From JAVVSR01 sp036654095 (lineage in GTDB: Bacteria; Bacillota; Clostridia; Christensenellales; CAG-917), in the NCBI GenBank assembly GCA_036654095.1, contig JAVVSR010000010.1:1-64000 (forward strand): 64,000 nucleotides of DNA. The letters are read 5' to 3'. Position 1 is the first letter of the stretch. Each line of letters opens with the position of its first letter. Below the pieces are notes generated by a model. It had not been told where the DNA came from. It saw nothing but the letters and a program-made list of their open reading frames with translations, and made no database searches. Below, in pieces: positions 42,233 through 52,191 of this stretch. The translations under genes and the position numbers were made by a program.

Positions 42233-42261
42233 TTGAATTAATTGTAAATTTAGTATATAAT
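42233..42261 (+). promoter_or_regulatory. Promoter of the YugP-like gene
   Basis: TTGAAT, 17 bases, TATAAT, 32 bases before the ATG. Confidence 0.75.
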
Positions 42262-42293
42262 ATTCACTAATAGATTAATTTAAGAGGTCATTA

Positions 42294-43007
42294 ATGGATT
42301 TATATACTATTGTAACTTTGTGTTTGTTGCCAGCTATCATTATTATGTTGATAGTAGGCGGGAAAACGAATGTTGTTTTTAAACGCTATTCAAACATTAT
42401 TTCGTCAAGTGGCTATACGGGCGCAGAGTGCGCGCGTAAAATTTTGGACAGCGCTGGTTTATATGATACTAAAATCGTACCTTGTCGGGGCAATTTGACG
42501 GATAATTTTGACCCACGTACAAATACAGTCAGTTTGTCTGAAATGGTTTACAAAAGCCAATCGGTATCAGCGTTGGGTGTTGCCGCGCACGAGGTGGGTC
42601 ACGCTATTCAATACGCAGATGACTATGCGTTTGTGAAAATTAGAACAGCGCTAGTTCCTGTTTGTAATTTTACAAGTAGATTTAGCCTTCCGTTAATTGT
42701 AGTAGGTTTGGTTTTGGAAATGTTTTTAGGGTATGGCAACGTTTTTAGTAGCATAATGTTTTTTGTTGGAGTGGGCTTTTATGCCGTTTATACATTATTT
42801 ACTCTTGTTACATTGCCTGTCGAGTATAATGCTAGCAACCGCGCAAGGGAGCAACTTCTTAAACTTGAAATAGTTTCCGTATCGGACGAAAGCAAAATAA
42901 AAGAGGTTTTAAACGCCGCCGCGAAAACTTATGTTATGAGTTTTGCATTGTCGTTTTTATATTTATTGCGTTATATTGCAATGTTTGGGCGCAGAAACGA
43001 CAAGTAA
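42294..43007 (+). CDS. YugP-like membrane zinc metallopeptidase
   Basis: 237 residues. An N-terminal helix (VTLCLLPAIIIMLIVGG) and two or three C-terminal helices frame a cytoplasmic domain with AAHEVGHAIQY (HExxH, about residues 97-107). The conserved NAxxRAxxxL-like region appears as YNASNRAREQLLKLEIVS. This is the DUF2268/YugP family of neutral zinc peptidases, widespread in Bacillota and of unknown substrate. AAGAGGTC lies before the ATG. It has its own promoter and terminator. Confidence 0.9.
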   Translation: MDLYTIVTLCLLPAIIIMLIVGGKTNVVFKRYSNIISSSGYTGAECARKILDSAGLYDTKIVPCRGNLTDNFDPRTNTVSLSEMVYKSQSVSALGVAAHEVGHAIQYADDYAFVKIRTALVPVCNFTSRFSLPLIVVGLVLEMFLGYGNVFSSIMFFVGVGFYAVYTLFTLVTLPVEYNASNRAREQLLKLEIVSVSDESKIKEVLNAAAKTYVMSFALSFLYLLRYIAMFGRRNDK

Positions 43008-43144
43008 AAAAAAGGTTAGGCTTAATTAAGGTGTAAGCAGAAGTCGAATTTAATGAAAGTAATATTAACAAATTTAATATGCGGTATAATTAAATTTTGT
43101 AAACAAAAAATTAAAATAATGCTCATTGTATAATAATTAATTTT

Positions 43145-43173
43145 AAACTCCGTATATTTGTTGCGGAGTTTTT
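43145..43173 (+). terminator. Terminator after the YugP-like gene
   Basis: AAACTCCG pairs with CGGAGTTT around 11 bases and is followed by TT. It is about 140 bases past the stop. Confidence 0.75.
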
Positions 43174-43262
43174 GCTTGTAAAACACCTTTAATATAGCTT
43201 GTAATTTTAAGCAAGAAAGCCTAAGTTGAACAACTAGTGTTCGTAAGCGATTTTACTTATTG

Positions 43263-44243
43263 TCAGTCGGATACATTTGTTATTTTGCTATCTTCCATCA
43301 TAAATGAAAAAAACTTTGGTTGGTTAATTGGCTTATCGCACGAATATAATAAAGCTACTTTGGTTAAATCGTTTTTTCGCAGAGTTTGATATTGAGGACA
43401 TTCGATTTTGGTAAAGTTTCCAAAAAAAGTTTTAAAATGTGATAGCATATCGGATAAGTCATCGCTTAAGTAGCCTTTTGCCGAAACATCGTCGCCTGCT
43501 TGCAAAGCTTCTAAAAATAGATAGGGTATAAGTTCTTGTGGATAATCTTTTTCGTGTCCATAGGTAAATCGTTTGTTTGTAATTTTAAAACAGCCATCAA
43601 TAAAGGTATAGGATATCTCGGATTTGCGCGACAACATATCGCTTAGTTGCGACGTAACAATAAATGAATTTTGCGTGAAACTTATTTTATCAGCGACATC
43701 TTCAAACAGTTTTTCATATTTACCATCATAAAGCACTAAACATAAATATTCCTTATCAAAGTCAGCGTCGGCGGTTAAAATTGACAAAAATCCTAATGAT
43801 GTTGGTTGTAAAAGTATTTTTGCGTTACGTATGTTGTGCGAAATTTTAAAATTTGCTACTTTGCCATTACACTCTAATAAAAGTTGCATTGAGCGGTCAC
43901 GATACAAGGTAACAATATGTTCAAGCCCTCGTCCCGAATAGCTTTCCTGAGCGATGGCTGTTGGCGAAGCATAATATGTTATCGGTTCGAGATTAAATAG
44001 AACTTCAAAATTATCATTGCTCCACTTAATTAGTTTTATGTTTCCATAAAGACTAATTACTTTGTTTTTTATTGAAATTACAGCAAAAATGGCGGGTACA
44101 TAACTTTCGTCGTCGGTATTTTCAGAAAGAATATTAACAATTAAATGTCCGTCGTTTTCTTCAACGGAAAATGGTTCGCTTCTATGCGCGATATTGTTTA
44201 CAATTATTAAATTTTTGTTAGGATTAAAATGAAAACTTGCCAT
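43263..44243 (-). CDS. Conserved-looking protein of unknown function
   Basis: 326 residues, not recognised. There is no signal peptide and no membrane helix, so it is probably cytoplasmic. It starts MASFHFNPNKNLIIVNN, is rich in beta-type hydrophobic alternation up to ~residue 230, and then has a more helical part (ELIPYLFLEALQAGDDVSA, DDLSDMLSHFKTFF). Composition and codon use match its neighbours. TGAGGTAGTT before the ATG supports the start. It lies downstream of a lipoprotein gene on the same strand, but a terminator separates them. Function not assignable. Confidence 0.8.
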   Translation of the reverse strand: MASFHFNPNKNLIIVNNIAHRSEPFSVEENDGHLIVNILSENTDDESYVPAIFAVISIKNKVISLYGNIKLIKWSNDNFEVLFNLEPITYYASPTAIAQESYSGRGLEHIVTLYRDRSMQLLLECNGKVANFKISHNIRNAKILLQPTSLGFLSILTADADFDKEYLCLVLYDGKYEKLFEDVADKISFTQNSFIVTSQLSDMLSRKSEISYTFIDGCFKITNKRFTYGHEKDYPQELIPYLFLEALQAGDDVSAKGYLSDDLSDMLSHFKTFFGNFTKIECPQYQTLRKNDLTKVALLYSCDKPINQPKFFSFMMEDSKITNVSD

Positions 44244-44310
44244 AACTACCTCATAAAAGTATATGACAATATTTTTTGTATTATGAAAATGTTTAATTAT
44301 TATAGGATAT

Positions 44311-44350
44311 TAAAAATAAGCCTCTATGTTGTTTGTCATAGAAGGCTTAT
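44311..44350 (-). terminator. Terminator of the minus-strand lipoprotein gene
   Basis: ATAAGCC-TTCTATG pairs with CATAGA-GGCTTAT (one bulged base) around ACAAACAA and is followed on the minus strand by TTTTTA. Confidence 0.85.
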
Positions 44351-44380
44351 TTATGTTTAATTTAATTGTATAAAATTTGG

Positions 44381-45232
44381 TTAAAAAGTTTCAATATTTT
44401 TAAGCGTATAAGTCATATTTCCTTCTAAAATTTTAACCGCAACTTGATTATACGAGTAGCCACCTTGCTTGAATGTGTTGCTAAAATATGCAAAACTTGA
44501 CGAGCCTGTAACTTGTTGATTGCGCGTCAATGAAACTTTTGTGCAATTATATGATTGCGCAATTCCACCAACCGAAAATAAACTAGGTACACTTTCAACG
44601 CCTGCATATGCGCATGATAATTTGACCATTTGCGCCTCGGACGGTACATATATGCTAAATCCAAATGAAAATTTGCTGCTTAATGTCGCCGCGCGTAATA
44701 TTGTGTAAAGCTGCAAATTGTCATAGTAGGGCGACGGTAATTCAATAACTTGTTTTTGAGTATCGGCTTGAACTCCGTTAGTATTTGTTATGTACAGGTC
44801 AGCTTTATTGCCGTTATACAAAATACGTTCAGTTTTATACTTACCGCCGATAAACGAAACACGCTCGCTGGCAAGTGGCGGATATATTTGAAAATCAGTG
44901 CTGCCTGCCGAAAACAATACAGTGTCTGTAACTATATCGTTTGCCAGTTTAAGCTCGGACACAACCATATAGGCTTTAATATCCTTAAATTCTTTGTCAC
45001 AAACTGTGACGGCTGTGTTGTCAATCTTTTTAAAAGTTTGCACATATGAGCCAGTTATGCCGTTAATGTGTTTGGCTTCATAACTTAATCGTTCACTCAT
45101 ATCTGGTTGAGCTTCGCTCCAATCAATAAGCCAGTTGCGTTGCAACATCAGTTGCGGACTTACAGCGCTGTTACACGCAGAAAGCGAAAATACCATAGCA
45201 AAACATATAAGTAGTAAAATTAATTTTTTCAT
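44381..45232 (-). CDS. Lipoprotein of unknown function
   Basis: 283 residues from the ATG after GAGGT; the frame opens at 45250. The signal peptide MKKLILLLICFAMVFSLSAC carries a lipobox (LSAC), so it should be lipidated by Lgt and sit on the outer face of the membrane. The mature part is soluble and beta-rich, with no recognised domain. It has a terminator at the 3' end and a promoter shared back-to-back with addB. Confidence 0.85.
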   Translation of the reverse strand: MKKLILLLICFAMVFSLSACNSAVSPQLMLQRNWLIDWSEAQPDMSERLSYEAKHINGITGSYVQTFKKIDNTAVTVCDKEFKDIKAYMVVSELKLANDIVTDTVLFSAGSTDFQIYPPLASERVSFIGGKYKTERILYNGNKADLYITNTNGVQADTQKQVIELPSPYYDNLQLYTILRAATLSSKFSFGFSIYVPSEAQMVKLSCAYAGVESVPSLFSVGGIAQSYNCTKVSLTRNQQVTGSSSFAYFSNTFKQGGYSYNQVAVKILEGNMTYTLKNIETF

Positions 45233-45283
45233 TAAAACCTCATTTTGCACTGTTACGCGTATCGTACAGATATTAATTGTTTT

Positions 45284-45311
45284 ATTATAGCATACACAAT
45301 TTAAATTTCAA
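45284..45311 (-). promoter_or_regulatory. Promoter of the lipoprotein gene
   Basis: Minus strand TTGAAA, 16 bases, TATAAT. The -35 hexamer is the same six base pairs as the candidate -35 of addB. Confidence 0.65.
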
Positions 45312-45334
45312 AACTATTTTGCAACTAATATAAT
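45306..45334 (+). promoter_or_regulatory. Candidate promoter of addB-addA
   Basis: TTTCAA, 17 bases, TATAAT: good -10, weak -35. It overlaps the opposite promoter. Confidence 0.5.
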
Positions 45335-45408
45335 AATTTAGTAAAACGCGCGCGCGTATTTAATTGCAAATATAACAAAATGCTGTTAAAATAATGAAAG
45401 AGGGAATT

Positions 45409-48400
45409 ATGAGCGTTAAATTGATAAAATCAAATACCTATGAGCAGGCCTTTGTCGGTGTGCTTAGGGAACTGAAATTACATCAGAGCGAGGGGAGAAA
45501 CGTGGTGATAGTGCCAGATAAGTTTTCGCTTTCGCTTGAACGTAATATTTTATCAAAACTTGATATTTCGGGTTCGTTTAATATTGAAGTTATGTCGTTT
45601 ACTAGGTTCGCGGCAAAAAGCCTAAAAAATCGTATAAAACGTTGTTTAACGCCCGAAGGTTCGGTTATGCTTTTAAAACGCGCGGTTACATTGGTTGAAG
45701 ATAAACTTACCGTTTATCGAAAAGCGGCTACGCAAAATGGTTTTGCTCGAGAAATGTATGCCGTCTTGACATCTGTTAGAAACAGCGGACTATCGCCAAC
45801 GTCACTTGAATTGACAGAACTTCCACTTTCAGACAGTAGATTAAAACAAAAACTTATTGACATTGCGCTAATTTACAATAAATATTTGGTTTTGCTTGAG
45901 GGACGACACTCCGATAGTAGCACAAGGCTTCAATCCTTTGCAGATTTTTTGCCTCAAATGAATGGCATTTCGGAAACTAATATTTACATTTGTGACTTCA
46001 GTGAGTTTACCTCGCCTCAGTATGATATTATTGAAAAATTAATTGCTAACGCTCGTCGAGTTACTTTCGGATTTGCAACTCAATGCGCCGATGCGCCGAA
46101 TTCTAGGCTTTATTCGCCACGCGCTGTAAATAAAATAATTTGTCTTTGCAAACTACATTCTCAAAAAGTTGAAATACTTTCAAATAAAGAAATCCTTTTG
46201 CCATACAAAAAAGCTATTTGTGATAACTTGTTTTCATACGCCAACAGCAAGCCTGTTGAAATTAAGGGCGAAATTCAACTTCGCGTTGCGCCTAACATAA
46301 ATTCCGAAGTGGAAAATGTAGCTAAAAATATAAGATGGCTTATTGTTGAAAAAGGCTATCGATATTGTGATATTAGCTTAGTTGTCGGCGATATGGACGA
46401 TTATATTGCGCCAATACAAAACATATTTTCGCGCTTTGAAATTCCGTACTTTATTGATAAGAAAGAGTATTTTTATGAACAACCCTCAGTTAGATTTTTA
46501 GTATCGGCCTTACGCGTTGCAGAACAAAATTTTAGGGTTAGCGCAATTTTAGATTTTATTAAAAATCCACTTTTTTATTTTGATGAAGACGGCATAAATT
46601 CGGTTTTTCTATTTGAAAACTATTGCTTAAAGTATTCGATAAATGCAGCGATATTACCATTTACGCAAGGCGAGGAAGCTGAAATTGAAAATGCAAAAAA
46701 AGTTATTGATAAAGTAAATAAGTTTGTTCAGCCGTTTGTCGATAAACCCAAAGACAAGGTGTCAAGTTACATTGGAGCGGTTGAAAAGTTTTTATCGGTA
46801 AGCGGTTTTTTTGATTTAATTGAGCGTCTTGAAGAAGGTAAAAGTGAAGTGTTCGTGCGCGTAAACCGCCAAATTGAAGGGAAATTAGGCGAAATTTTGT
46901 TTGAAATGAATTTGACTTTGGGTGAACAGGAAACCAGTTTATTTTCTTTTATTCAGCTTATAGAGGGCGTTTTTTCAAATGTAAAAGTTGCGCTTGTGCC
47001 GTTATACGTTGACAGCGTTTTTGTAGGTGAAATTAAAGAAAGTAGGTATGACGATGTCAAAGCAATGTTTATGTTGGGAGCAAATGAAGGCAAAATACCT
47101 CTGACAGTTGGCGATACTGCTGTTATTGCTTCAAAGGAAGAAGAAGCCTTAGTTAATGCAGGATTAAGCCTGTGTCCAACAAAAAAAGAAAATAATATAG
47201 GAAATTTATTTTATTTAACTCAACTTTTATTGAAACATAAAAATATGCTTTATATAAGTTATTCGGAAAGTAACGGAATAACTAAAATACTGCCTTCGGA
47301 ACTTTTAACGCAACTGTCGTCGCTTTTTAGCGAACAGGGAAACCCGCTTGAAATAAAGCCAATTTTAGATGAGCAGTTTATAGATAATTCTACACTTACA
47401 AGCGCTGAAAGAGCAAATTTATACGCGTACAAATTTTCTACACTAAAAAATACATACTATGAACTTTTGGGTAATGTGGCTAATGAAGCTCCAATTCCGG
47501 TGAATATGCAACCTTATAATGCGGCATATTCGCTGCTGACGGATTTTCAGAAAATGAAGATAAATAAGTATTTAGTTCCAATGGATAACATAAAAAAAAT
47601 AAATGACTCAAGTACGCTTTTACATAAAAATACTTTTAGCGCGAGTAGATTGGAAAAATATTTTAGTTGTCCGTATCGATATTATCTAAGCTATGGTTTA
47701 TCGCTGTTGCAAAGAAGCGAGGGCGAACTGAAAAGCCGTGATACAGGCAGCATAATACACGCTGTTTTAGATAAGTTTTTGAAAACCAAACTTTATTTGT
47801 CGGCGACTGCCGACGAGGTGGATAATTTTTCAAATCACACTATCGATAACCTTGTATGCGATGATATTTATAAAAGCTTTAATGCAAATATTTTTAAAAG
47901 CGCATTTAATCGTTTAAAGCACGATGTGTCATTAATTTGTCAGGGTGTGCAAAGGCAAATTGCAAATTCCGACTTTAAACCCTATTTTACGGAACTTAAA
48001 GTAGGTGAAAAATCAAAAGGCGATGATTGCGACGGATTTAGCGTCAATGTAAACAAGTGTTCGTTTACACTTAAAGGAGCGATTGACCGCATTGATAAAT
48101 TTGAAGATAATTTTACTATTATCGATTATAAAAGTAGCGAAAAAAAACTTACTGCCAATAAAATTTTTAATGGCGAATGTATTCAGCCCGTACTTTATAT
48201 GATTTCTGTTAAAAAAAGCGGTATTGGAACATTTCCGTGCGGTTTGATTTATATGCCAGTCACTGTCGGGTTTAAAAAAATCAACGACGAACGCTTTAAA
48301 ATGTCGGGCATTGTTACTAGCAATATTGAACTTTTATCCAAAATGGATAATGGCCTTTTAGAAAGTTCAAAAAGTAAAGTTTTTCCTGTATCTATAAACA

Positions 48401-48696
48401 AAGACGGAACGTTGGGTAAATCGTCATACACGCTTTCTTGTGAGGATTTTGACGAAATAGGCAAGTACGTTGAAAGCCTAACTCAGCAGGCCATTAAGGA
48501 AATTCTTGATGGCAATATTTCGGCTAGCCCTCTTGAGAAAGTGTGTAATTTTTGTGATTTTAAATCCATTTGCGAATTTGACTCAAATGCAAGATATGTT
48601 AGAAAAACATTTCCTAAAATAAGCTTTGTCGATTTTAAAAAACTTAATAACGGCGAGTATATTGAGTCTGATTGCGAGGTGCTTGACGATGACTAA
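45409..48696 (+). CDS. addB: ATP-dependent helicase/nuclease subunit AddB
   Basis: 1095 residues from the ATG with AGAGGG; the frame opens at 45394. It is part of the AddAB end-resection machine that processes double-strand breaks. The N-terminus is a degenerate helicase fold (VVIVPDKFSLSLERNIL in place of a clear Walker A). The C-terminal third is a PD-(D/E)xK nuclease domain: FSASRLEKYFSCPYRYYLSY with the first Cys, GAIDRIDKFEDNFTIIDYKS with the catalytic Asp and Lys, and CNFCDFKSICEFD with the remaining Cys. These four Cys should hold the iron-sulfur cluster known in AddB. It overlaps addA by 8 bases (ATGACTAA). Confidence 0.95.
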   Translation: MSVKLIKSNTYEQAFVGVLRELKLHQSEGRNVVIVPDKFSLSLERNILSKLDISGSFNIEVMSFTRFAAKSLKNRIKRCLTPEGSVMLLKRAVTLVEDKLTVYRKAATQNGFAREMYAVLTSVRNSGLSPTSLELTELPLSDSRLKQKLIDIALIYNKYLVLLEGRHSDSSTRLQSFADFLPQMNGISETNIYICDFSEFTSPQYDIIEKLIANARRVTFGFATQCADAPNSRLYSPRAVNKIICLCKLHSQKVEILSNKEILLPYKKAICDNLFSYANSKPVEIKGEIQLRVAPNINSEVENVAKNIRWLIVEKGYRYCDISLVVGDMDDYIAPIQNIFSRFEIPYFIDKKEYFYEQPSVRFLVSALRVAEQNFRVSAILDFIKNPLFYFDEDGINSVFLFENYCLKYSINAAILPFTQGEEAEIENAKKVIDKVNKFVQPFVDKPKDKVSSYIGAVEKFLSVSGFFDLIERLEEGKSEVFVRVNRQIEGKLGEILFEMNLTLGEQETSLFSFIQLIEGVFSNVKVALVPLYVDSVFVGEIKESRYDDVKAMFMLGANEGKIPLTVGDTAVIASKEEEALVNAGLSLCPTKKENNIGNLFYLTQLLLKHKNMLYISYSESNGITKILPSELLTQLSSLFSEQGNPLEIKPILDEQFIDNSTLTSAERANLYAYKFSTLKNTYYELLGNVANEAPIPVNMQPYNAAYSLLTDFQKMKINKYLVPMDNIKKINDSSTLLHKNTFSASRLEKYFSCPYRYYLSYGLSLLQRSEGELKSRDTGSIIHAVLDKFLKTKLYLSATADEVDNFSNHTIDNLVCDDIYKSFNANIFKSAFNRLKHDVSLICQGVQRQIANSDFKPYFTELKVGEKSKGDDCDGFSVNVNKCSFTLKGAIDRIDKFEDNFTIIDYKSSEKKLTANKIFNGECIQPVLYMISVKKSGIGTFPCGLIYMPVTVGFKKINDERFKMSGIVTSNIELLSKMDNGLLESSKSKVFPVSINKDGTLGKSSYTLSCEDFDEIGKYVESLTQQAIKEILDGNISASPLEKVCNFCDFKSICEFDSNARYVRKTFPKISFVDFKKLNNGEYIESDCEVLDDD

Positions 48697-51600
48697 TTGG
48701 ACTAATGAACAACAAAATATTTTTAATACGGAAGGCAATATTTTGGTGTCGGCCTCGGCTGGTAGCGGAAAGACCACCGTTATGGTAAAAAAAATTACCG
48801 ATTGTTTGCTTAAAAATGTTCCGATTGAAAGTGTATTGGTTTTATCATACACGATAGCGTCGGCAGGCGATATGCGCGCCAAAATTATTGATGAATTATA
48901 CCGTTATGCCAAAAACGGCGTTGACGACCAAGGAAATGCGCTAGACACCGAACAAATTAAAAAACAAATTGACAGTATTCCATTTTCCGATATTTCAACT
49001 GTTGATGGCTTCTGCTCGCATTTGATTAAAGAAAACTTTGAAAGTTTGCGCATAGACGCGTCGTTTAAACAGCTTGACAACGAAGAGGCAAATTTAATTA
49101 AAAGAAATATTATCGATGACTTGCTTAATTGTCAATACGAGCAAGGCGATATTGAATATCTAAAGCTTGTCGCGCGGCTTAGCACATTAATATCCGACGA
49201 CTCAATAGCGGATACTGTTTTAAAACTTTATGACAATATTTATATTAACCCTAATCCTAATGAGTTTATTGACAAAATCAAAAAACGCATAATGCTTGGA
49301 GCGCGCGATGCTGAATATGAAAACTTAATTGTGAACTTTTATAAAAACATTGCCGCCGAGTATAAAGTTGCTTTGGAAAAAGCCGTTATTGGCATTGATT
49401 TTTCTAAAATTAAGCCACAAAAAGAATGGATAGGTACTTTGTTTGAACAGCTTGCGATTATTGAAAGCATTAAGTCTATAAAAGATGTTGAAAGCGCCAT
49501 CAACTCGATGCCCGCAAAACGAAAACCACCTAACACGGAAGACGTTTTGGATATCGATACGCTTGAGGCTGTTTCAACTTTGCGGGCGGCTATAAAAAAG
49601 CTTAATGACGACTTGAAAAAAAATTGTTGCGTAGATTATTCGTCTTGCGATTTAGTTGAGGGCGCAAATTTAATTAACGAGTTATTGTATTTGGTTAGTG
49701 AATTTAAAATTAGATATGACGAGTTTAAGTTAAGAGAAAACAAACTTGATTTTTTAGACTTATCGCAAAAAGCGATTGAATTGCTTTCAGATGAAACAAC
49801 ATGCACGGAAATTAAAAAACGGTTTTCTTTTATTTTTGTAGATGAGTATCAAGATATTAATCCTCTGCAAGAAGCGATTTTACAAAAAATTTCAAGTGGA
49901 AACAATGTTTTTATGGTCGGTGATAGTAAACAAAGCATTTACGCGTTTAGAAATGCCGATACGAAGATTTTTTTAGATAAAATTGCCGATTATAAGCAAA
50001 ATTGTTTAAAGGGGACAAATCGAAAGCTTACCCAAAACTTTAGAAGTCAGGGGAAAATACTTAAATTTGTTGACAAGCTTTTTGGCGTTATTATGACGGA
50101 GGATACGTCGGGGCTTGACTATAAAACTGAATGTAAATTTATCAGTGACGATGATGATTTCATAGATAATGGCGGACACGACGTTGAAATAAATTTGTAT
50201 TATATTGGCGACGAAATTGAAAAGTGCGCCACAAATGGCATATATAGTGTTAAAAACCATTTGGAAACAGTGTCTGATGAAAAAAAAGCTGCCTACTATG
50301 AAGGTAAGTGCATAGCTAAAAAAATAAAAGAAATTGTCGGTTACTATACGGTTAATTCAAAGCAAGGGCTAAAAAAAGCGCAGTTTTCAGATATCGCAAT
50401 TTTATTTAGGTCACGCTCGGACGGAGCGGAGCAACTTCTGCGCGCGCTAAGAGATAATAATATTCCGTATATTTCCGATGGCTTTGATAAAGATGTTGGC
50501 GAGGGAAATAAAAAGATTTTAGTCAACTTAATAAGGGTAATTGATAATCAATATATTGATATAGCTTTTGCAGGATATTTATTGTCATATTTTGGCGGAC
50601 TTGATGAAAATGAACTTAACGAAATTAGAAAAAACACTGACGTAAATTTGTCAATATATGACGCTACAAAGCTCATTGCAAATGGAGAAGGTTTGCTGGC
50701 CGAAAAGTGTCATAAAGCATTATCTCAAATTTCCGATTGGCGTTTTAAAGCATCTTATATGAGCATTAACACGTTGTTAAACGAAATTATTGCCGAAAGC
50801 GGTTTTGATGCCTATGTGCTGTCGAAGCCCGATGGTAGGGCTGAATATTATTATTTAACGTGTTTTATTGCGTCGCTTTCGGGTAAAAAAGCAAGCGAAA
50901 GTACTGGGAATTTTTTGAGATATTTTGATAAATTAAAACGTCCCACAAGTTTGGATATAAAGTTGGATTATGGAAACGCTGTTCATATAATGACTATTCA
51001 CGGCAGCAAAGGGCTTGAGTTCCCAATTGTTTTTGCCTGTCAAATTAACGCTAAGCCAAATAAAAGTAGCAGCCGTGGCGATGTGGTGATAGACCGTGAT
51101 TTAGGTATTGGCATAAAACTTTTTAATACGGAAAACCGCACTAAAATAAATTCGCTGGCCTATACTGCGATTGAAATTAACCGTACTAAAAAAAATATCG
51201 CAGAAGGGATTAGATTGTTCTATGTCGCGATGACGCGCGCAAAGGAAATGTTGTTTTTAAGCGGAACGGTAAAAGAAAATAAAAAAATGAAAATTCCGTA
51301 TTGCTCATCGCTTTACAACGCCGAAAGTTTTTTAGATTACGTAACTTATGTGGCCACGCGCGACCAATCGATTAAATTCGCTTTAGGTGAACTTATTGAA
51401 TGCCCGAAAATCAATATTCCGATTGAACTTTTGCCGACTATTGTGTTTAACGAGGCCGAGCCAGCTTATACAAAGGCGATTGACAAAGTCCTTTCGTATC
51501 GTTACAAGCACAGCGAGGCAACTAAACTCAGCCCTAAATATACAGTTACGGAACTTAATAAAACCGAAGAAGACTCGTCGGCATATGTGCCACATTTGTA

Positions 51601-52096
51601 TTCAGTTGATGCAAGAGCGAAAGGTATTGCCTATCATACCGTTATGGAAAATATAGATTTTTCGTTAAATACATATGGCGAGGTTGAGCAAAGTGTCGGA
51701 AATATGGTCGCGCAGGGCATATTAATGCAAGAAGAAGCAAACCTTGTTGATTTAACTGAAATTCTTGATTGTATTTGTCAGCCATTGATAAAGGAAGGCA
51801 TAAAAGGTAAATATTTTAGAGAAAAATCTTTTATGCTAAACCTGCCAGCAAATGAAGTAATGGACACCGCATCTTTGGATAAGGTTCTAATTCAAGGCAC
51901 TATTGACCTACTTTTCCTTGGAAATGAAAATATCATTGTAGACTATAAAAATTCGACATTAATGAGTTCAAATCTTCGGGAAAAGTACAAAAAGCAACTT
52001 GAAATATATATTTTGGCCGTTGAAACCACGTTTGGTGTCAAAATCGACAAAAAATATCTTTACTCATTTCGCGAAAAAAAGTTTATTGAATTATAA
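48689..52096 (+). CDS. addA: ATP-dependent helicase/nuclease subunit AddA
   Basis: 1135 residues from the ATG inside the end of addB; the frame opens at 48626. It is a UvrD-like helicase plus nuclease. Helicase motifs: TNEQQNIFN (Q), SASAGSGKTTVMV (I), IFVDEYQDINPLQ (II), MVGDSKQSIYAFRNAD (III), TIHGSKGLEFPIVF (V), and LFYVAMTRAKEML (VI). The C-terminal nuclease domain has IDLLFLGNENIIVDYKNS (Asp, Lys). With AddB it unwinds and trims DNA ends, recognises Chi-type sites and loads RecA. No regulatory signal is seen between the genes; they are translationally coupled. Confidence 0.97.
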   Translation: MTNWTNEQQNIFNTEGNILVSASAGSGKTTVMVKKITDCLLKNVPIESVLVLSYTIASAGDMRAKIIDELYRYAKNGVDDQGNALDTEQIKKQIDSIPFSDISTVDGFCSHLIKENFESLRIDASFKQLDNEEANLIKRNIIDDLLNCQYEQGDIEYLKLVARLSTLISDDSIADTVLKLYDNIYINPNPNEFIDKIKKRIMLGARDAEYENLIVNFYKNIAAEYKVALEKAVIGIDFSKIKPQKEWIGTLFEQLAIIESIKSIKDVESAINSMPAKRKPPNTEDVLDIDTLEAVSTLRAAIKKLNDDLKKNCCVDYSSCDLVEGANLINELLYLVSEFKIRYDEFKLRENKLDFLDLSQKAIELLSDETTCTEIKKRFSFIFVDEYQDINPLQEAILQKISSGNNVFMVGDSKQSIYAFRNADTKIFLDKIADYKQNCLKGTNRKLTQNFRSQGKILKFVDKLFGVIMTEDTSGLDYKTECKFISDDDDFIDNGGHDVEINLYYIGDEIEKCATNGIYSVKNHLETVSDEKKAAYYEGKCIAKKIKEIVGYYTVNSKQGLKKAQFSDIAILFRSRSDGAEQLLRALRDNNIPYISDGFDKDVGEGNKKILVNLIRVIDNQYIDIAFAGYLLSYFGGLDENELNEIRKNTDVNLSIYDATKLIANGEGLLAEKCHKALSQISDWRFKASYMSINTLLNEIIAESGFDAYVLSKPDGRAEYYYLTCFIASLSGKKASESTGNFLRYFDKLKRPTSLDIKLDYGNAVHIMTIHGSKGLEFPIVFACQINAKPNKSSSRGDVVIDRDLGIGIKLFNTENRTKINSLAYTAIEINRTKKNIAEGIRLFYVAMTRAKEMLFLSGTVKENKKMKIPYCSSLYNAESFLDYVTYVATRDQSIKFALGELIECPKINIPIELLPTIVFNEAEPAYTKAIDKVLSYRYKHSEATKLSPKYTVTELNKTEEDSSAYVPHLYSVDARAKGIAYHTVMENIDFSLNTYGEVEQSVGNMVAQGILMQEEANLVDLTEILDCICQPLIKEGIKGKYFREKSFMLNLPANEVMDTASLDKVLIQGTIDLLFLGNENIIVDYKNSTLMSSNLREKYKKQLEIYILAVETTFGVKIDKKYLYSFREKKFIEL

Positions 52097-52131
52097 TATT
52101 TGTATTTTATATAAAACTTGTGCGCAAACTA

Positions 52132-52159
52132 TTGCAAAAACTACACTTTATGTTATAAT
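52132..52159 (+). promoter_or_regulatory. Promoter of the 368-residue membrane protein gene
   Basis: TTGCAA, 16 bases, TATAAT, 32 bases before the ATG. Confidence 0.6.
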
Positions 52160-52191
52160 GTTAAAGTATATTATATTCACAGGAGTTACTT

